Positions 33,259-45,102 of a stretch of 54,688 bases of DNA are shown here, piece by piece. The notes beneath the pieces were generated by a model. The model was not told the DNA's origin. It did not search any database and worked only from the letters and a program-made list of their open reading frames with translations. The stretch spans positions 1-54,688 of the forward strand of contig UCAU01000027.1 in the NCBI GenBank assembly GCA_900470445.1, given 5' to 3'. How positions within the stretch are numbered: position 1 is the first letter of the stretch; the number at the start of each line of letters is the position of its first letter. Source of the stretch: Hyphomicrobiales bacterium (lineage in GTDB: Bacteria; Pseudomonadota; Alphaproteobacteria; Rhizobiales; Devosiaceae). The position numbers and the translations under genes are program-made.

Positions 33259-34023
33259 CTAAATCTTCCACCCGGAAAACAGCGCCGCGATATTGCCGGT
33301 ATAGGGCGTGTGCTTGACCCGCTTGAACCCCGCTTCGGCCAGCATGCCCGAGAACATTGGCGGGCTGGGGAATTTGCGGATCGATTCGACGAGATACTGA
33401 TAGGGCTGCCCGTCTCCGGTGACCATCTTGCCCATGGGCGGGATCACCCGGTCGGAAAAGGCATTGTAGAGGCTATCGAGCCCGGGCACGTCGACCTGGG
33501 AAAATTCGAGCACCAGGATGCGCCCGCCGCGCTTGAGCACGCGATGCGCCTCGCCCAAAGCCTGCTGGATGCGCGGCACATTGCGGATGCCGAAGGCGAT
33601 CGTATAGGCGTCAAAACTGTTGTCGGGGAACGGCAGCTCCTCGGCATTGGCCTCGACGAAACTAGCCTGGGCCGGAAAGCGCCAGGCCTTGGCCCGCTCG
33701 GCGCCCACCCGCAGCATGTCCGAATTGATGTCCGACACCACGACCTCGGCATAGCCCACCGAGGCATTGATGATGCGTTCGGCCACGTCGCCGGTGCCGC
33801 CGGCCATATCGAGCACCCGATAGGGGCGCGAACCAGTCTTGGGCGGGGCGAGATCGGCCACCATGGCATCCTTCCAGATGCGGTGAATGCCCCCGCTCAT
33901 CAGGTCGTTCATCAGATCGTAGCGGTCGGCCACGTCGTGAAAGACCTTGTTGACCAGGCCCTGCTTGTCTTCGAGCGCCACGGTCTGTTCGCCGAAATGG
34001 GTGGTTTCACGCGCACCATTCAT
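33259..34023 (-). CDS. ubiE: Ubiquinone/menaquinone methyltransferase UbiE
   Basis: A 254-residue SAM-dependent C-methyltransferase that acts on the benzoquinol ring in ubiquinone synthesis. Signatures: [25 protein letters not shown], motif [87 protein letters not shown]. Start at [11 protein letters not shown]; in-frame ATGs 13 and 24 codons upstream are alternatives. It is divergent from mutM. Confidence 0.96.
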   Translation of the reverse strand: MNGARETTHFGEQTVALEDKQGLVNKVFHDVADRYDLMNDLMSGGIHRIWKDAMVADLAPPKTGSRPYRVLDMAGGTGDVAERIINASVGYAEVVVSDINSDMLRVGAERAKAWRFPAQASFVEANAEELPFPDNSFDAYTIAFGIRNVPRIQQALGEAHRVLKRGGRILVLEFSQVDVPGLDSLYNAFSDRVIPPMGKMVTGDGQPYQYLVESIRKFPSPPMFSGMLAEAGFKRVKHTPYTGNIAALFSGWKI

Positions 34024-34121
34024 GGCATTGCTCGCTTCTCTTTTGCGTTTCGCGCGCACCATATAGAAGCGTCTGGTGCTTTGCCAATTGCGCAAAGCGG
34101 CACAGTGGACACGAGGTTGAG

Positions 34122-35009
34122 ATGCCCGAACTGCCCGAGGTCGAAACTGTCCGGCGTGGTCTTGAGCCCTGGATCGAGGGCGCCACCATCGACAAGGTCA
34201 CGCTCAACCGCCCGGACCTGCGTTTCCCATTCCCCAAGGATTTGCAGTCGGCCCTTGAGGGGCAAAAAATAGTTTCGGTGGGCCGCCGCGCCAAATATCT
34301 GCTGATCGGGCTCTCCAATGGCAAGACAGTGCTCAGCCATCTGGGCATGACCGGCAGCTATCGCTTTGCCGAACATGGCATCGACAAGCCGCCCCGCTAT
34401 TACGAGGTCGAACCCACGCCCAAGCACGACCATATGGTCTGGGACATTTCCCATCCCAAGCATGGCAAATCCCACCTCATCTATGCGGATCCCCGCCGCT
34501 TCGGCTTTGTCGATCTTTATGATCATGTCGAGGACAGCCCCTATCTTAAGGGTCTTGGCCCCGAGCCCTTGGGCAATGATTTCAATGCCGATGAAATGGC
34601 CGAAAAATTCACCGGCAAGAAGACCCCGATCAAGGCCGCCCTGCTCGATCAGCGCGTCGTGGCGGGGCTAGGCAATATCTATGTCGCCGAAGCCCTGCAC
34701 CGCGCCCATATCCTGCCTACGGTGCTCGCGGGCACGCTGGTCACCGCCAAGGGCAAGCCCAAGCCGGTGCTGGAAGACCTCGCCCATGCCGTGCGCCAGG
34801 TGCTGATCGAAGCCATCGAAGTGGGCGGCTCCACTCTGCGCGATTTCCGCAATGCCGAAGGCGGCTCCGGCTATTTCCAGCACCGCTTTGCCGTCTATGA
34901 CCGGGAAGGCGAGCCCTGCCCCACCCCGCTCTGTACGGGCACGATCCAGCGCATCGTCCAATCGGGCCGGTCCACGTTCTTTTGTCCGGTGTGCCAGAAG
35001 AAGGCATAA
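34122..35009 (+). CDS. mutM: Formamidopyrimidine-DNA glycosylase (Fpg/MutM)
   Basis: A 295-residue bifunctional glycosylase/AP lyase that excises 8-oxoguanine. The catalytic Pro2-Glu3 are in [13 protein letters not shown], the conserved Lys in [12 protein letters not shown], and the helix-two-turn-helix in [24 protein letters not shown]. The C-terminal zinc finger reads C-x4-C...C-x2-C (PCPTPLC, FCPVC). Full length for the family. It is the usual divergent partner of ubiE. Confidence 0.97.
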   Translation: MPELPEVETVRRGLEPWIEGATIDKVTLNRPDLRFPFPKDLQSALEGQKIVSVGRRAKYLLIGLSNGKTVLSHLGMTGSYRFAEHGIDKPPRYYEVEPTPKHDHMVWDISHPKHGKSHLIYADPRRFGFVDLYDHVEDSPYLKGLGPEPLGNDFNADEMAEKFTGKKTPIKAALLDQRVVAGLGNIYVAEALHRAHILPTVLAGTLVTAKGKPKPVLEDLAHAVRQVLIEAIEVGGSTLRDFRNAEGGSGYFQHRFAVYDREGEPCPTPLCTGTIQRIVQSGRSTFFCPVCQKKA

Positions 35010-35066
35010 GCCTGGGGTGAGCCCGATCCATCCCACCGCGTGTTTGGTCCTCGCGGAACCTGTCAA

Positions 35067-35309
35067 TTAGCTCGGCACAGCGGGAATAAGCAGCAAAATC
35101 ACGCCGATCGCGGCGATGAGCAGGCCCGGCCAATTGGCCTTGAGGCCAAGAAAGCCCACGCCGCGGCGGCGAGGCTCCAGCGTCCGACCGGCGGGGTCGT
35201 TGGCCGAGGCATGCGGGTCAGTCATCCGACCGCGAAAGATCGCCGCCAATGCCATATAAATCAGACCGGCGGCCACAAGCAGGGCGCCAATAAGCGTGGT
35301 GGTTGCCAT
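35067..35309 (-). CDS. Small two-helix membrane protein
   Basis: An 80-residue protein with hydrophobic helices at about residues 4-22 (LIGALLVAAGLIYMALAAIF) and 58-78 (WPGLLIAAIGVILLLIPA), joined by a basic, polar loop (DPAGRTLEPRRRG). I do not recognise a family. A strong GAGGAGG site precedes the ATG, which supports translation; upstream in-frame sequence is not membrane-like. Confidence 0.7.
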   Translation of the reverse strand: MATTTLIGALLVAAGLIYMALAAIFRGRMTDPHASANDPAGRTLEPRRRGVGFLGLKANWPGLLIAAIGVILLLIPAVPS

Positions 35310-35480
35310 CGCTGCCTCCTCGATAGTGCAAAACGGGATGCCGCACGCTTCGTTCCGGCTGGGGGGCACAGGTCCATCCAACCCCGGGGCAACACCCGTG
35401 TGTTTGGCGAGGCGGGTGGCTGTGCTAGTATTCGCGTCCAACATGGCAAGCATGCATCCCCATGCGCCCCCTGAATCCAG

Positions 35481-35509
35481 TTGACGCTTCCCCCCCTTTC
35501 CCCTATAGA
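35481..35509 (+). promoter_or_regulatory. Sigma-70 promoter of rpsT
   Basis: TTGACG and TATAGA are separated by exactly 17 bases, giving a leader of about 95 bases to the rpsT ATG. Both boxes match the consensus well. Confidence 0.75.
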
Positions 35510-35611
35510 CCGCCCCACTTGGCGGCTTGACGTAAGGCCGCCGCTTTCATTTCATCCCGGACGGTGCGCTGCCAAGGCGCCTTCGGCCGGTTGGACGCCA
35601 AGAGGACCGTT

Positions 35612-35875
35612 ATGGCCAATACGCCGTCAGCCAAAAAGGCTACCCGCAAGATCGAAGCCCGCACTGCGGTCAACAAGTCGCGCCGCTCGCGCGTCCGCAC
35701 CTTCATCCGCAAGGTTGAAGAAGCCATCGTGGCCGGCGATCATGCCGTGGCCTTTGCTGCCCTCAAGGCTGCCGAGCCCGAAATTCACCGTGCAGCCACC
35801 AAGGGCATCGTTCATGCCAATCTGGCGGCCCGCAAGGTCAGCCGCCTCAATCACCGCGTCAAGGCTCTCGCCTGA
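35612..35875 (+). CDS. rpsT: 30S ribosomal protein S20
   Basis: An 87-residue helical, lysine- and arginine-rich protein: [38 protein letters not shown], then [28 protein letters not shown]. It binds 16S rRNA early in 30S assembly. Start at ATG after AGAGGA. A position upstream of dnaA is common in alphaproteobacteria. Confidence 0.97.
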   Translation: MANTPSAKKATRKIEARTAVNKSRRSRVRTFIRKVEEAIVAGDHAVAFAALKAAEPEIHRAATKGIVHANLAARKVSRLNHRVKALA

Positions 35876-36787
35876 TCGGTTGAGCCCTGCGCAGCGTGGC
35901 TGCGGCAGGATAATGATGGGCTCCCTCGGGGGCCCATTTTCTTTGCCCGTCCGTCTGCCGGAATCGCGGCAAGGATTTTCCGCCTTGACGGTTTGATGTC
36001 ATCGGGATGACGCGATTGCGACATAACGGTCGTTTCACCCATCCTTGCAAAATGCTCAGCGCGCGCAAGGATTTGTGAGCCCATCCGGGGTTTTTGCAAT
36101 TGTCACGAAGCCGTTGGAACCACTCCAGGCCGTGGTTTATGGAAATATAATTTTGGTTAAGTCGCAGCCCTTGTGACAAGAATCTGCATGGAGTCACAGA
36201 GCCTTGCCGGAGCCAGGTTTTACCGGGGCCGGGTGGCGGAAAAGACATAGTCAGAGTCAAGCCCCCATTTTCGGAAAAGGGGCATTGCCCCCCTAAAATC
36301 GACCCACTACTATGGCCTGGTCAGCTCGAAAACGGGGGCCATCAAGGACCTTCTCAGCGAGCGGATGGGGTCATATTCGGGGCGTTTGTTTTGGGCGCGT
36401 TTCGGCAGCAATGCCGGGGCGGTTTTTCCGGTAATCCGGGCAAATTGGGTTCAGTAGAGCGCCGGCCGTTTCGGTCCGGCTTCACGTCAAAGAGTAATGC
36501 AGGCTAACGGTGGCGTTCCCATCGGGGCTGGAGTTTTGCGTCCGGGTCATCGGGCGCCCCGGCGAAGCTATGGCCAATTGGACGGGCAAGTCCAAGCGGG
36601 GTGGCGAGAACGAAGAACCAAGGGGCCGGCGCTTTCGCTACCCGGCTTGGACAGTCACTTGGCCGGGCTTTGCGGACCGGTCGAAACAACAGCACATGGG
36701 GCACTCACGATGATGATGCAGACCGCCGGAAAGGATGATTGGGGAAGTCCCCAGCCGTCCTCCACCACTCCGACACCTAAAGGCGAA
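35876..36787. other. Long rpsT-dnaA intergenic/leader region
   Basis: About 0.9 kb without a convincing gene. It starts with the rpsT terminator, then an AT-richer stretch (about 36130-36180, ATAATTTTGGTTAAG) and four GANTC sites (35961, 36180, 36191, 36255), the CcrM methylation target. A hairpin GCCGG...CCGGC lies near 36462. No TTATCCACA-type DnaA box was found by eye, so I do not call an origin. If dnaA starts at 36710 the gap is shorter. Confidence 0.5.
35916..35944 (+). terminator. Intrinsic terminator of rpsT
   Basis: ATGGGC pairs with GCCCAT around a CCC/GGG extension and a four-base loop, followed by TTTTCTTT. Confidence 0.8.
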
Positions 36788-38248
36788 ATGTCTGTCATGA
36801 TCACATCCGGCTCCGAAGCACAGCGCGACCTCTTCAACCGGGTGCGCGCCCGCCTCAAGGCCGGTGTTGGCGAAGATGTGTTCACCTCCTGGTTCGCCCG
36901 GCTTGAGCTGGAAGAAATCGTCGACGATCTGGTGCATCTGTCGGCGCCCACACGGTTCCTATGCTCGTGGGTCCAATCCAATTATGCCGACCGCATCATC
37001 GAATCCTTCCGCCAGGACGTCGATGTTGTCACCCGGCTGCAGGTAACCCTGCGCGTCAATGGCCAGGCCACCAAGAAGCTCGCTCCCGCAGCCGAGATCG
37101 CGCCCAGCAGCGATGCGGCGGCCCCTGCAAGTGTTGCCGCGGCTCCGCAAGTGCCCGCCACGCCACGTCTCGTGCGTGACAATAGCGCATCCAAGGGCGA
37201 TGCCCTGGCCGGCAGCGCCATCGATCAGCGCATGACCTTCGAGACTTTCGTGCCCGGCGCGGCCAATGAAATGGCCTTCGGCGTCGCCAAGCAGATCGCC
37301 CATGCCGCCGCCAATAACAGTGTGACCTTCAATCCGGTCTATATTCATTCGACGGTCGGCCTGGGCAAATCCCACCTGCTCAACGCCATCGCCCATGCCG
37401 TGCAGTCGGCCGATGCATCCAAGAACATCGTCTATCTGACCGCCGACCATTTCATGTACCATTTCATCACCGCCGTGCAGCGCCAGTCCGCGCTCGGCTT
37501 CAAGGAATGGCTGCGCCGCGTCGATCTGCTGCTGATCGATGACATGCAATTCCTGCAGGGCAAATCCGCCACTGAATTCGGCCATACTTTGGGCACGCTG
37601 CTCACCGGCGCCAAGCAGGTCGTCGTGGCCGGCGACGCGCCCCCGCGGGATCTGGAAATGATCGACGAGCGCATCCGCTCGCGCCTCTCGGGTGGGCTGG
37701 TCGTGCCGATTACCGGCTTTGATATGGAATTGCGCCGCGCCATCGTGCAGCGCCGCGCCGACCAGGCCAGCGCCCGTTACGGCATGCATTTCCCCACCCC
37801 GGTCATCGATTATGTCTCGCGCGCCGTGGTCAGCCATGGCCGCGATCTCGATGGCGCCGTCAATCGCCTCGTCGCTGCCAACCAGCTGACGGGCGAGCTG
37901 ATCACCGTGCCGCTGGCCGAAAAGACCCTGGCCGACCTGATCCGCGCCCGCGACGCCAAGCGCGTCCGCATCGAGGACATCCTCAAGATCGTCTCGCGCC
38001 ATTACAAAGTGCCGCGCAATGAATTGCTCTCGGCTCGCCGCAGCCGTGACGTGGTGCGCCCGCGCCAGATCGCCATGTTCCTCGCCAAGGCGCTGACGTC
38101 CCGCTCGCTCCCCGAAATCGGCCGCCGCTTCGGCGGACGCGATCACACCACGGTGCTGCATTCGGTGCGCAAGGTGGAATCGATGATGAAGGACGACATC
38201 GAGCTCTGCCAGGAGATCGAACTGCTCAAGCGCATGCTGGAAGAATAG
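36788..38248 (+). CDS. dnaA: Chromosomal replication initiator DnaA
   Basis: A 486-residue initiator. Domain I begins AQRDLFNRVRARLKAGVGEDVFTSWFARLELE; a variable alanine/proline linker spans about 98-145. AAA+ domain III has Walker A STVGLGKS at 188-195 and Walker B LLIDDMQFL. DNA-binding domain IV ends with the signature GGRDHTTVLHSVRKVE. It binds DnaA boxes and melts the origin. Start chosen at MSVMITSGSEAQ (AAAGG upstream), where homology begins; ATG codons at 36710-36716 would add 24-26 low-complexity residues and remain possible. Confidence 0.95.
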   Translation: MSVMITSGSEAQRDLFNRVRARLKAGVGEDVFTSWFARLELEEIVDDLVHLSAPTRFLCSWVQSNYADRIIESFRQDVDVVTRLQVTLRVNGQATKKLAPAAEIAPSSDAAAPASVAAAPQVPATPRLVRDNSASKGDALAGSAIDQRMTFETFVPGAANEMAFGVAKQIAHAAANNSVTFNPVYIHSTVGLGKSHLLNAIAHAVQSADASKNIVYLTADHFMYHFITAVQRQSALGFKEWLRRVDLLLIDDMQFLQGKSATEFGHTLGTLLTGAKQVVVAGDAPPRDLEMIDERIRSRLSGGLVVPITGFDMELRRAIVQRRADQASARYGMHFPTPVIDYVSRAVVSHGRDLDGAVNRLVAANQLTGELITVPLAEKTLADLIRARDAKRVRIEDILKIVSRHYKVPRNELLSARRSRDVVRPRQIAMFLAKALTSRSLPEIGRRFGGRDHTTVLHSVRKVESMMKDDIELCQEIELLKRMLEE

Positions 38249-38251
38249 GTT

Positions 38252-38410
38252 CTTCCCCTCTCCCCTTGAGGGAGAGGGACGATCATTCTGCGTTCAGCAG
38301 AATGATCCGGGTGAGGGGTGCTGCGCCCTCCCATGCTTTGCCGCTGGTTGAGGGCGCTGGACCCCTCATCCGCCCCTGCGGGGCACCTTCTCCCACAAGG
38401 GGAGAAGGAA
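38252..38410. repeat. Composite palindromic repeat with GATCATTCTGC hairpin
   Basis: CCTCTCCCCTTGAGGGAGAGG is followed by the perfect hairpin GATCATTCTGC / GCAGAATGATC (38281-38291, 38297-38307) with loop GTTCA, then GGGTGAGGGG and CCCCTCATCCGCCCCTGCGG with CTTCTCCCACAAGGGGAGAAGG. It is the same set of blocks as at 28.84 kb. Confidence 0.85.
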
Positions 38411-38496
38411 GGGAGCAAAAAATCTCTCTTTGTGGAATCCCCGCACCAAACCGCCTGCTGCCCTTGCCTTTGCGGTCACAAATTGTAAATGTCCAA

Positions 38497-38518
38497 CCCC
38501 GGCTTGCCGGGGTTTTTT
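38497..38518 (+). terminator. Intrinsic terminator between dnaA and dnaN
   Basis: CCCCGG and CCGGGG around CTTG, followed by six T. It ends only 45 bases before dnaN, so dnaN needs read-through or a promoter upstream of or overlapping this hairpin. Confidence 0.85.
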
Positions 38519-38563
38519 GTCGCTCCCAAGGGCGGCTCGCGTAGTGCCAAGGATTGATCGTCA

Positions 38564-39685
38564 ATGAAAGTCACGCTCGAACGCAATCATCTGCTCAAGT
38601 CGCTGAGCCATGTGCATCGCGTGGTCGAGCGGCGTAATACCTACCCCATTCTCGCCAATGTGCTGTTCAAGGCGGCTGAGGACCGGGTGGAGCTGCGCGC
38701 CACCGATCTCGATATCGAAGTGACCGAGGCCGTGCCGGCCATGGTCTCCACTCCCGGCACCACCACCGTGCCCGCGCACACGCTGTACGAAATCGTGCGC
38801 AAGCTCAGCGATGGCGCCGAAGTGCGCCTTGAGACCGACGGCGGCGAGAACATGGTTCTCACTTCCGGCCGCTCGCGCTTCAACCTGGCCTGCCTCAGCC
38901 CCGACAGTTTCCCCGATCTGAAATCCGGCAGTTTCGGCCATGAGTTCGCCATTGCGGCCTCCGCCCTGCGCGAGCTGATCGAGCGCACCCAATTCGCCAT
39001 CTCCAATGAGGAGACGCGCTATTATCTCAACGGCATCTATTTCCATGCCGTGGAAAACTCCGCCAGTGGCACCGTGCTGCGCGCCGTCGCCACCGATGGC
39101 CACCGCATGGCCCGCGCCGAAATCGAAGCCCCTGCGGGCGCCAAGGGCATGCCGGGCATTATCGTGCCGAAAAAGACCGTCGGCGAGGTGCAAAAGCTGC
39201 TCGACGGCGCCGAAGGCGAGGTCAAGGTCGAAGTCTCCGACACCAAGATCCGTTTCACCGTCGGCCCGGTCGTGCTGCTATCCAAGCTCATCGAAGGCAC
39301 CTTCCCCGATTATGATCGGGTGACCCCCAAGAACAATGACAAGCAGATGAATGTCGACCGGGCGAGCTTCGCCACCGCCGTCGATCGCGTCTCCACCATT
39401 GCCTCGGATCGCGGCGGCAAGGCCGTCAAGCTCTCGGCTAAGGATGGCCTGCTCGAGCTCTCGGTGACCAATCCCGACCATGGCACGGCCAGCGAAGAAC
39501 TCGCCGTCGAATTCGACACCGATGGCTTCGAGATCGGCTTCAATGCGCGCTATCTGCTCGACATTATCGGGCAGATCCGCAGCGAAAGCGCCATCTTCAT
39601 GTTCAATGACGCCGGCTCCCCCACGCTGGTCAAGGACGAAGGCGAAACCAAGGCGCTGTATGTCCTGATGCCGATGCGGGTCTAG
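38564..39685 (+). CDS. dnaN: DNA polymerase III beta subunit (sliding clamp)
   Basis: A 373-residue clamp of three similar domains. Visible pieces: MKVTLERNHLLKSLSHVHRVVERRNTYPILANVLF, LSPDSFPDL, FAISNEETRYYLNGIYFH, VATDGHRMA and the C-terminal KALYVLMPMRV, which forms the hydrophobic pocket for clamp-binding partners. It tethers polymerase to DNA as a dimer. Full length. It follows dnaA after a repeat and terminator. Confidence 0.97.
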   Translation: MKVTLERNHLLKSLSHVHRVVERRNTYPILANVLFKAAEDRVELRATDLDIEVTEAVPAMVSTPGTTTVPAHTLYEIVRKLSDGAEVRLETDGGENMVLTSGRSRFNLACLSPDSFPDLKSGSFGHEFAIAASALRELIERTQFAISNEETRYYLNGIYFHAVENSASGTVLRAVATDGHRMARAEIEAPAGAKGMPGIIVPKKTVGEVQKLLDGAEGEVKVEVSDTKIRFTVGPVVLLSKLIEGTFPDYDRVTPKNNDKQMNVDRASFATAVDRVSTIASDRGGKAVKLSAKDGLLELSVTNPDHGTASEELAVEFDTDGFEIGFNARYLLDIIGQIRSESAIFMFNDAGSPTLVKDEGETKALYVLMPMRV

Positions 39686-39779
39686 GCGTTAGCGATTTGA
39701 GAATTCATGCGGAGCCGCGGGCTCCTTTGCTCCCCTCCCCCTTAAGGGGAGGGGTCGCATCCAGAATGCGGGACCAGCT

Positions 39780-40892
39780 ATGACCCGCCACCTCTCCCGC
39801 CTCCGGCTCACCGCCTTCCGCAACTACACGGCGGCCGCGCTCGACCTTGATGATCGCCATCTGGTCCTCACCGGCCCCAATGGCGCCGGCAAGACCAATC
39901 TGCTTGAAGCGGTGAGCCTGCTCTCGCCTGGCCGCGGCCTGCGCCGGGCCAGTTTCGACACCGTCCAGGCCCAGGGCAGCGATATCGGCTGGGCTGTGGC
40001 GGCAACGGTCGAAACCGATGACGGCCCCGCCGATATCGGCACCGGCGCCACGCCGGATGGCGGCCGCCGCGTGCGCATCAACGGCGCCAATGCCCGCTCC
40101 ATCGAGGCGATGAGCGATTACCTGCGCGTGCTCTGGCTCACCCCGGCGATGGATGGCCTCTTCTCCGGCCCCGCCAGTGACCGCCGCCGCTTTTTGGATC
40201 GTCTGGTCACCACGCTCATCCCCAGCCATTCCTCTTCGGTCTCCGACTATGACAAGGCCATGCGCCAGCGCAATCGCCTGCTAGAAGAGGGCGGGGATAT
40301 CAGGTGGCTCAGCGCTATCGAAGTCCAGCTCGCCGAACTCGGCGCCTCCATCCATCTGGCCCGCACCGACAGCCTCACGCATTTGCAGGCGCTGATCGAA
40401 CAGAGCCTGGATGACTCGAGTTTTCCCGCCGCCCATCTGGCGCTGACGCCATTGTTTGAAAACGAGGCGGAGCCCAGCTCTTCGGCGGCGCTCGAAACGG
40501 CGCTGATCGAGACCTGGCAGGGCTCGCGCGCCCTTGATCGCGCCGCCGGACGCACCATATCTGGTCCACACCGTGTCGATCTCGAAGTGACCTATGCCCA
40601 AAAGGGCATGCCGGCTGCCTTGGGCTCGACCGGCGAGCAAAAAGCCTTGCTGATCGGGCTGATCCTGGCCCATGCCAGATTGGTCAAATTGCGCACCGCG
40701 ATTACCCCATTCCTGCTGCTCGACGAAATCGCCGCCCATCTCGATCCGGACCGCCGCCGGGCCCTGTTTTCCGCTCTCGACGGGCTGGGAACGCAATGCT
40801 TCCTCACCGGCACCGATCGGCTCCTGTTCGAGGCCCTGGGCCCCCGCGCCCAGACCATCACGGTGCGCGACGGACGGCTCTACAAGGATTGA
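39780..40892 (+). CDS. recF: DNA replication and repair protein RecF
   Basis: A 370-residue SMC-like ATPase. Walker A is GPNGAGKTN at residues 32-40 in the context LVLTGPNGAGKTNLLEAVSLLSPG. RFLDRLV follows, then the ABC signature TGEQKALLIGLILAHA and Walker B FLLLDEIAAHLD. RecF loads RecA at gaps with RecO and RecR. Spacing after dnaN is 94 bases containing a small GGGGAG palindrome. It is followed by a long inverted repeat. Confidence 0.96.
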   Translation: MTRHLSRLRLTAFRNYTAAALDLDDRHLVLTGPNGAGKTNLLEAVSLLSPGRGLRRASFDTVQAQGSDIGWAVAATVETDDGPADIGTGATPDGGRRVRINGANARSIEAMSDYLRVLWLTPAMDGLFSGPASDRRRFLDRLVTTLIPSHSSSVSDYDKAMRQRNRLLEEGGDIRWLSAIEVQLAELGASIHLARTDSLTHLQALIEQSLDDSSFPAAHLALTPLFENEAEPSSSAALETALIETWQGSRALDRAAGRTISGPHRVDLEVTYAQKGMPAALGSTGEQKALLIGLILAHARLVKLRTAITPFLLLDEIAAHLDPDRRRALFSALDGLGTQCFLTGTDRLLFEALGPRAQTITVRDGRLYKD

Positions 40893-40924
40893 TATTGCCT
40901 GGCGCTTTGCCTCCACCAACACGG

Positions 40925-41005
40925 TGTCATTCCCGCGAAAGCGGGAACCTCCGTTATCCGGTGTTGCAAAGAAAAACAGAGGTTCCCGCTTTCGCGGGAA
41001 TGACA
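40925..41005. repeat. Long inverted repeat, CGCGAAAGCGGG family, copy 3
   Basis: Arms with TCATTCCCGCGAAAGCGGGA and the complement, with CCTCCGTT/ACAGAGG inner flanks, are nearly identical to copy 1. It lies between recF and gyrB. Confidence 0.9.
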
Positions 41006-41112
41006 TCGAGATGAAGCGCGACAATTGACGCTCTCTCCCCGGTCAAAAGCCCCTAAAAAGGCCATTTTGCTTGGGAATAGACCCCGCTTCCGTTAGAACT
41101 AATTCACTCTGA

Positions 41113-43560
<2,448 letters not shown>

Positions 43561-43564
43561 TGGG

Positions 43565-44428
43565 CTAGGCGGGGGCGATCCGGCGCCGCCGCTCGCCGGC
43601 AATTATGGCCAGCAATACGCCGCCCAGAATGGCCAGGCTGCAGATCAGCAGCCGGGCCGTCGGCGTTTCGCCCAGAAAAACCACGCCGCCAATGGCGGCC
43701 AGGGCCGGAACGCTCAATTGCACGATTGCCGCCTGCTTGCGCTGCAGGCCGGGCAAGGCCGCGTACCACACGGCATAGCCCAGCCCCGAGGCCACCGCGC
43801 CGGACAGCACCGCCCATAACAGGCCCCGCCAATCCCCCAGCGGATGCAGCAGGCCCAGCCCGATCAGCAATAGCGCCAACGGCGCGCTGCGCAGGAAATT
43901 TTCGGCTGTGTCGAGCAGGGGGCTGCTCGAACCGCGGCCGACCAGGGAATAGACGGCCCAGCCTATGCCCGCCAGCATCATCAGCCCGGCTGCCACGGGG
44001 TCGGGCGCGGTGAGGCCGGGCCAGACCAGAAAGCCAAAGGCCAGCAGCGCCACCCCGATGCCCAGCCATTCCGCAGGTCCAGGCATTTCCCCCTTATGGA
44101 CACTCCATCCCAGCATGGTGAACTGCACGCTGGCAAACAGGATCAGCGCCCCCGTCCCGGCACCCAAGGCGATATAGGCGTAGGAAAACGCCAAGGCATA
44201 GGCGCACAATCCCCCTGCCCCCACCCAGCTTCCGGCTTCCAGAACCGGCCGCAAGCCGTGCCGGCGCAGCAGGATCAGGCCAGCCAATACCAGCGCCCCC
44301 GAAAGCAGGCGCACCCCGGTATAGAGCCCCGCATCGGTCGTGCCGCCCGCCAGCGCCAACCGGGCCAGCACGGAATTGGCAGCGAAAGCGAGAATGGCAA
44401 TCAATGTCAGCCCGGCAAGTCGAAGCAT
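43565..44428 (-). CDS. EamA/DMT-family transporter
   Basis: A 287-residue membrane protein with about ten hydrophobic helices in two EamA repeats: the first opens LAGLTLIAILAFAANSVLARLAL, the second LMMLAGIGWAVYSLVGRGSS. YAALPGLQRKQAAIVQLSVPALAAIGGVVFLGE is characteristic of the second repeat. DMT exporters move amino acids, metabolites or drugs; the substrate is unknown. The start is uncertain; I use the ATG giving MLRLAGL, with MGCIMLRL twelve bases upstream as an alternative. It converges on gyrB with a four-base gap. Confidence 0.88.
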   Translation of the reverse strand: MLRLAGLTLIAILAFAANSVLARLALAGGTTDAGLYTGVRLLSGALVLAGLILLRRHGLRPVLEAGSWVGAGGLCAYALAFSYAYIALGAGTGALILFASVQFTMLGWSVHKGEMPGPAEWLGIGVALLAFGFLVWPGLTAPDPVAAGLMMLAGIGWAVYSLVGRGSSSPLLDTAENFLRSAPLALLLIGLGLLHPLGDWRGLLWAVLSGAVASGLGYAVWYAALPGLQRKQAAIVQLSVPALAAIGGVVFLGETPTARLLICSLAILGGVLLAIIAGERRRRIAPA

Positions 44429-44564
44429 GATGCAGCCCATTGCGCGGCGGGCCATCAGCCTACGCCCCCACCCCGCCATTGTCATCAACGGCCCGACCAC
44501 TGGCTTTGCGCCGGGGAACCCGGCTATAGCTGGCTCCTGCCGACCATTGCCGACACTCGAATCC

Positions 44565-45102
44565 ATGGCGTGTCTCATGAGAAAGATCGACGAAACAAAC
44601 CCATTGCGGCTGCGGCCTGTCGCCCTTGAAGACGAGGCTGCGGTCCGTTCGGCGACGCGCGAGCTGGCCGCAGAAGGTTTCACTTTCGCCTTTGGCCTCG
44701 ACACGACAAGCTCGTTTGCCGACTACGTGACCCGCCTCGATGTCCGGCGGGGGGGGGGGTCTGGCGCCAGGCGAAGTGCCCGAAACCTTCCTCCTCGCCG
44801 AAGTCGATGGCGTCATCGTGGGCCGCCTGTCGCTGCGCCACGCGCTCAACGACCAACTGCGAACCAATGGCGGCCATATCGGCTTCGGCATCTTGCGCTC
44901 ACACCGCCGCCGCGGCCACGCCTCCGAAATCCTGCGCCAAGCCCTTATCCTCGCCCGCGACCTCAACATTGAGCGCGCCCTGCTCACCTGCAACGAGACC
45001 AATACCGGCTCGCGGCGCGTGATCGAAAGCCAGGGCGGTGTGTTCAGCGGGCACTCACCCGCCGATCCCACCAAACGGCTCTATTGGATCGCATTGGCTT
45101 AG
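44565..45102 (+). pseudogene. GNAT acetyltransferase split by an 11-G tract
   Basis: The first part (from 44565 or 44577) reads LRLRPVALEDEAAVRSATRELAAEGFTFAFGL...FADYVTRLDVRRG. The second (from the G tract to 45102) reads LAPGEVPETFLLAEVDGVIVGRLSLRHALND...GHIGFGILRSHRRRGHASEILRQALILARDLNIERALLTCNETNTGSRRVIESQGG, with the acetyl-CoA motif RRRGHA. Together they make one full-length GNAT of about 175 residues, but they lie in different frames that meet in a run of 11 G (44749-44759). Ten or thirteen G would restore a single frame. This could be a phase-variable gene, a recent mutation or a sequencing error. Confidence 0.8.
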
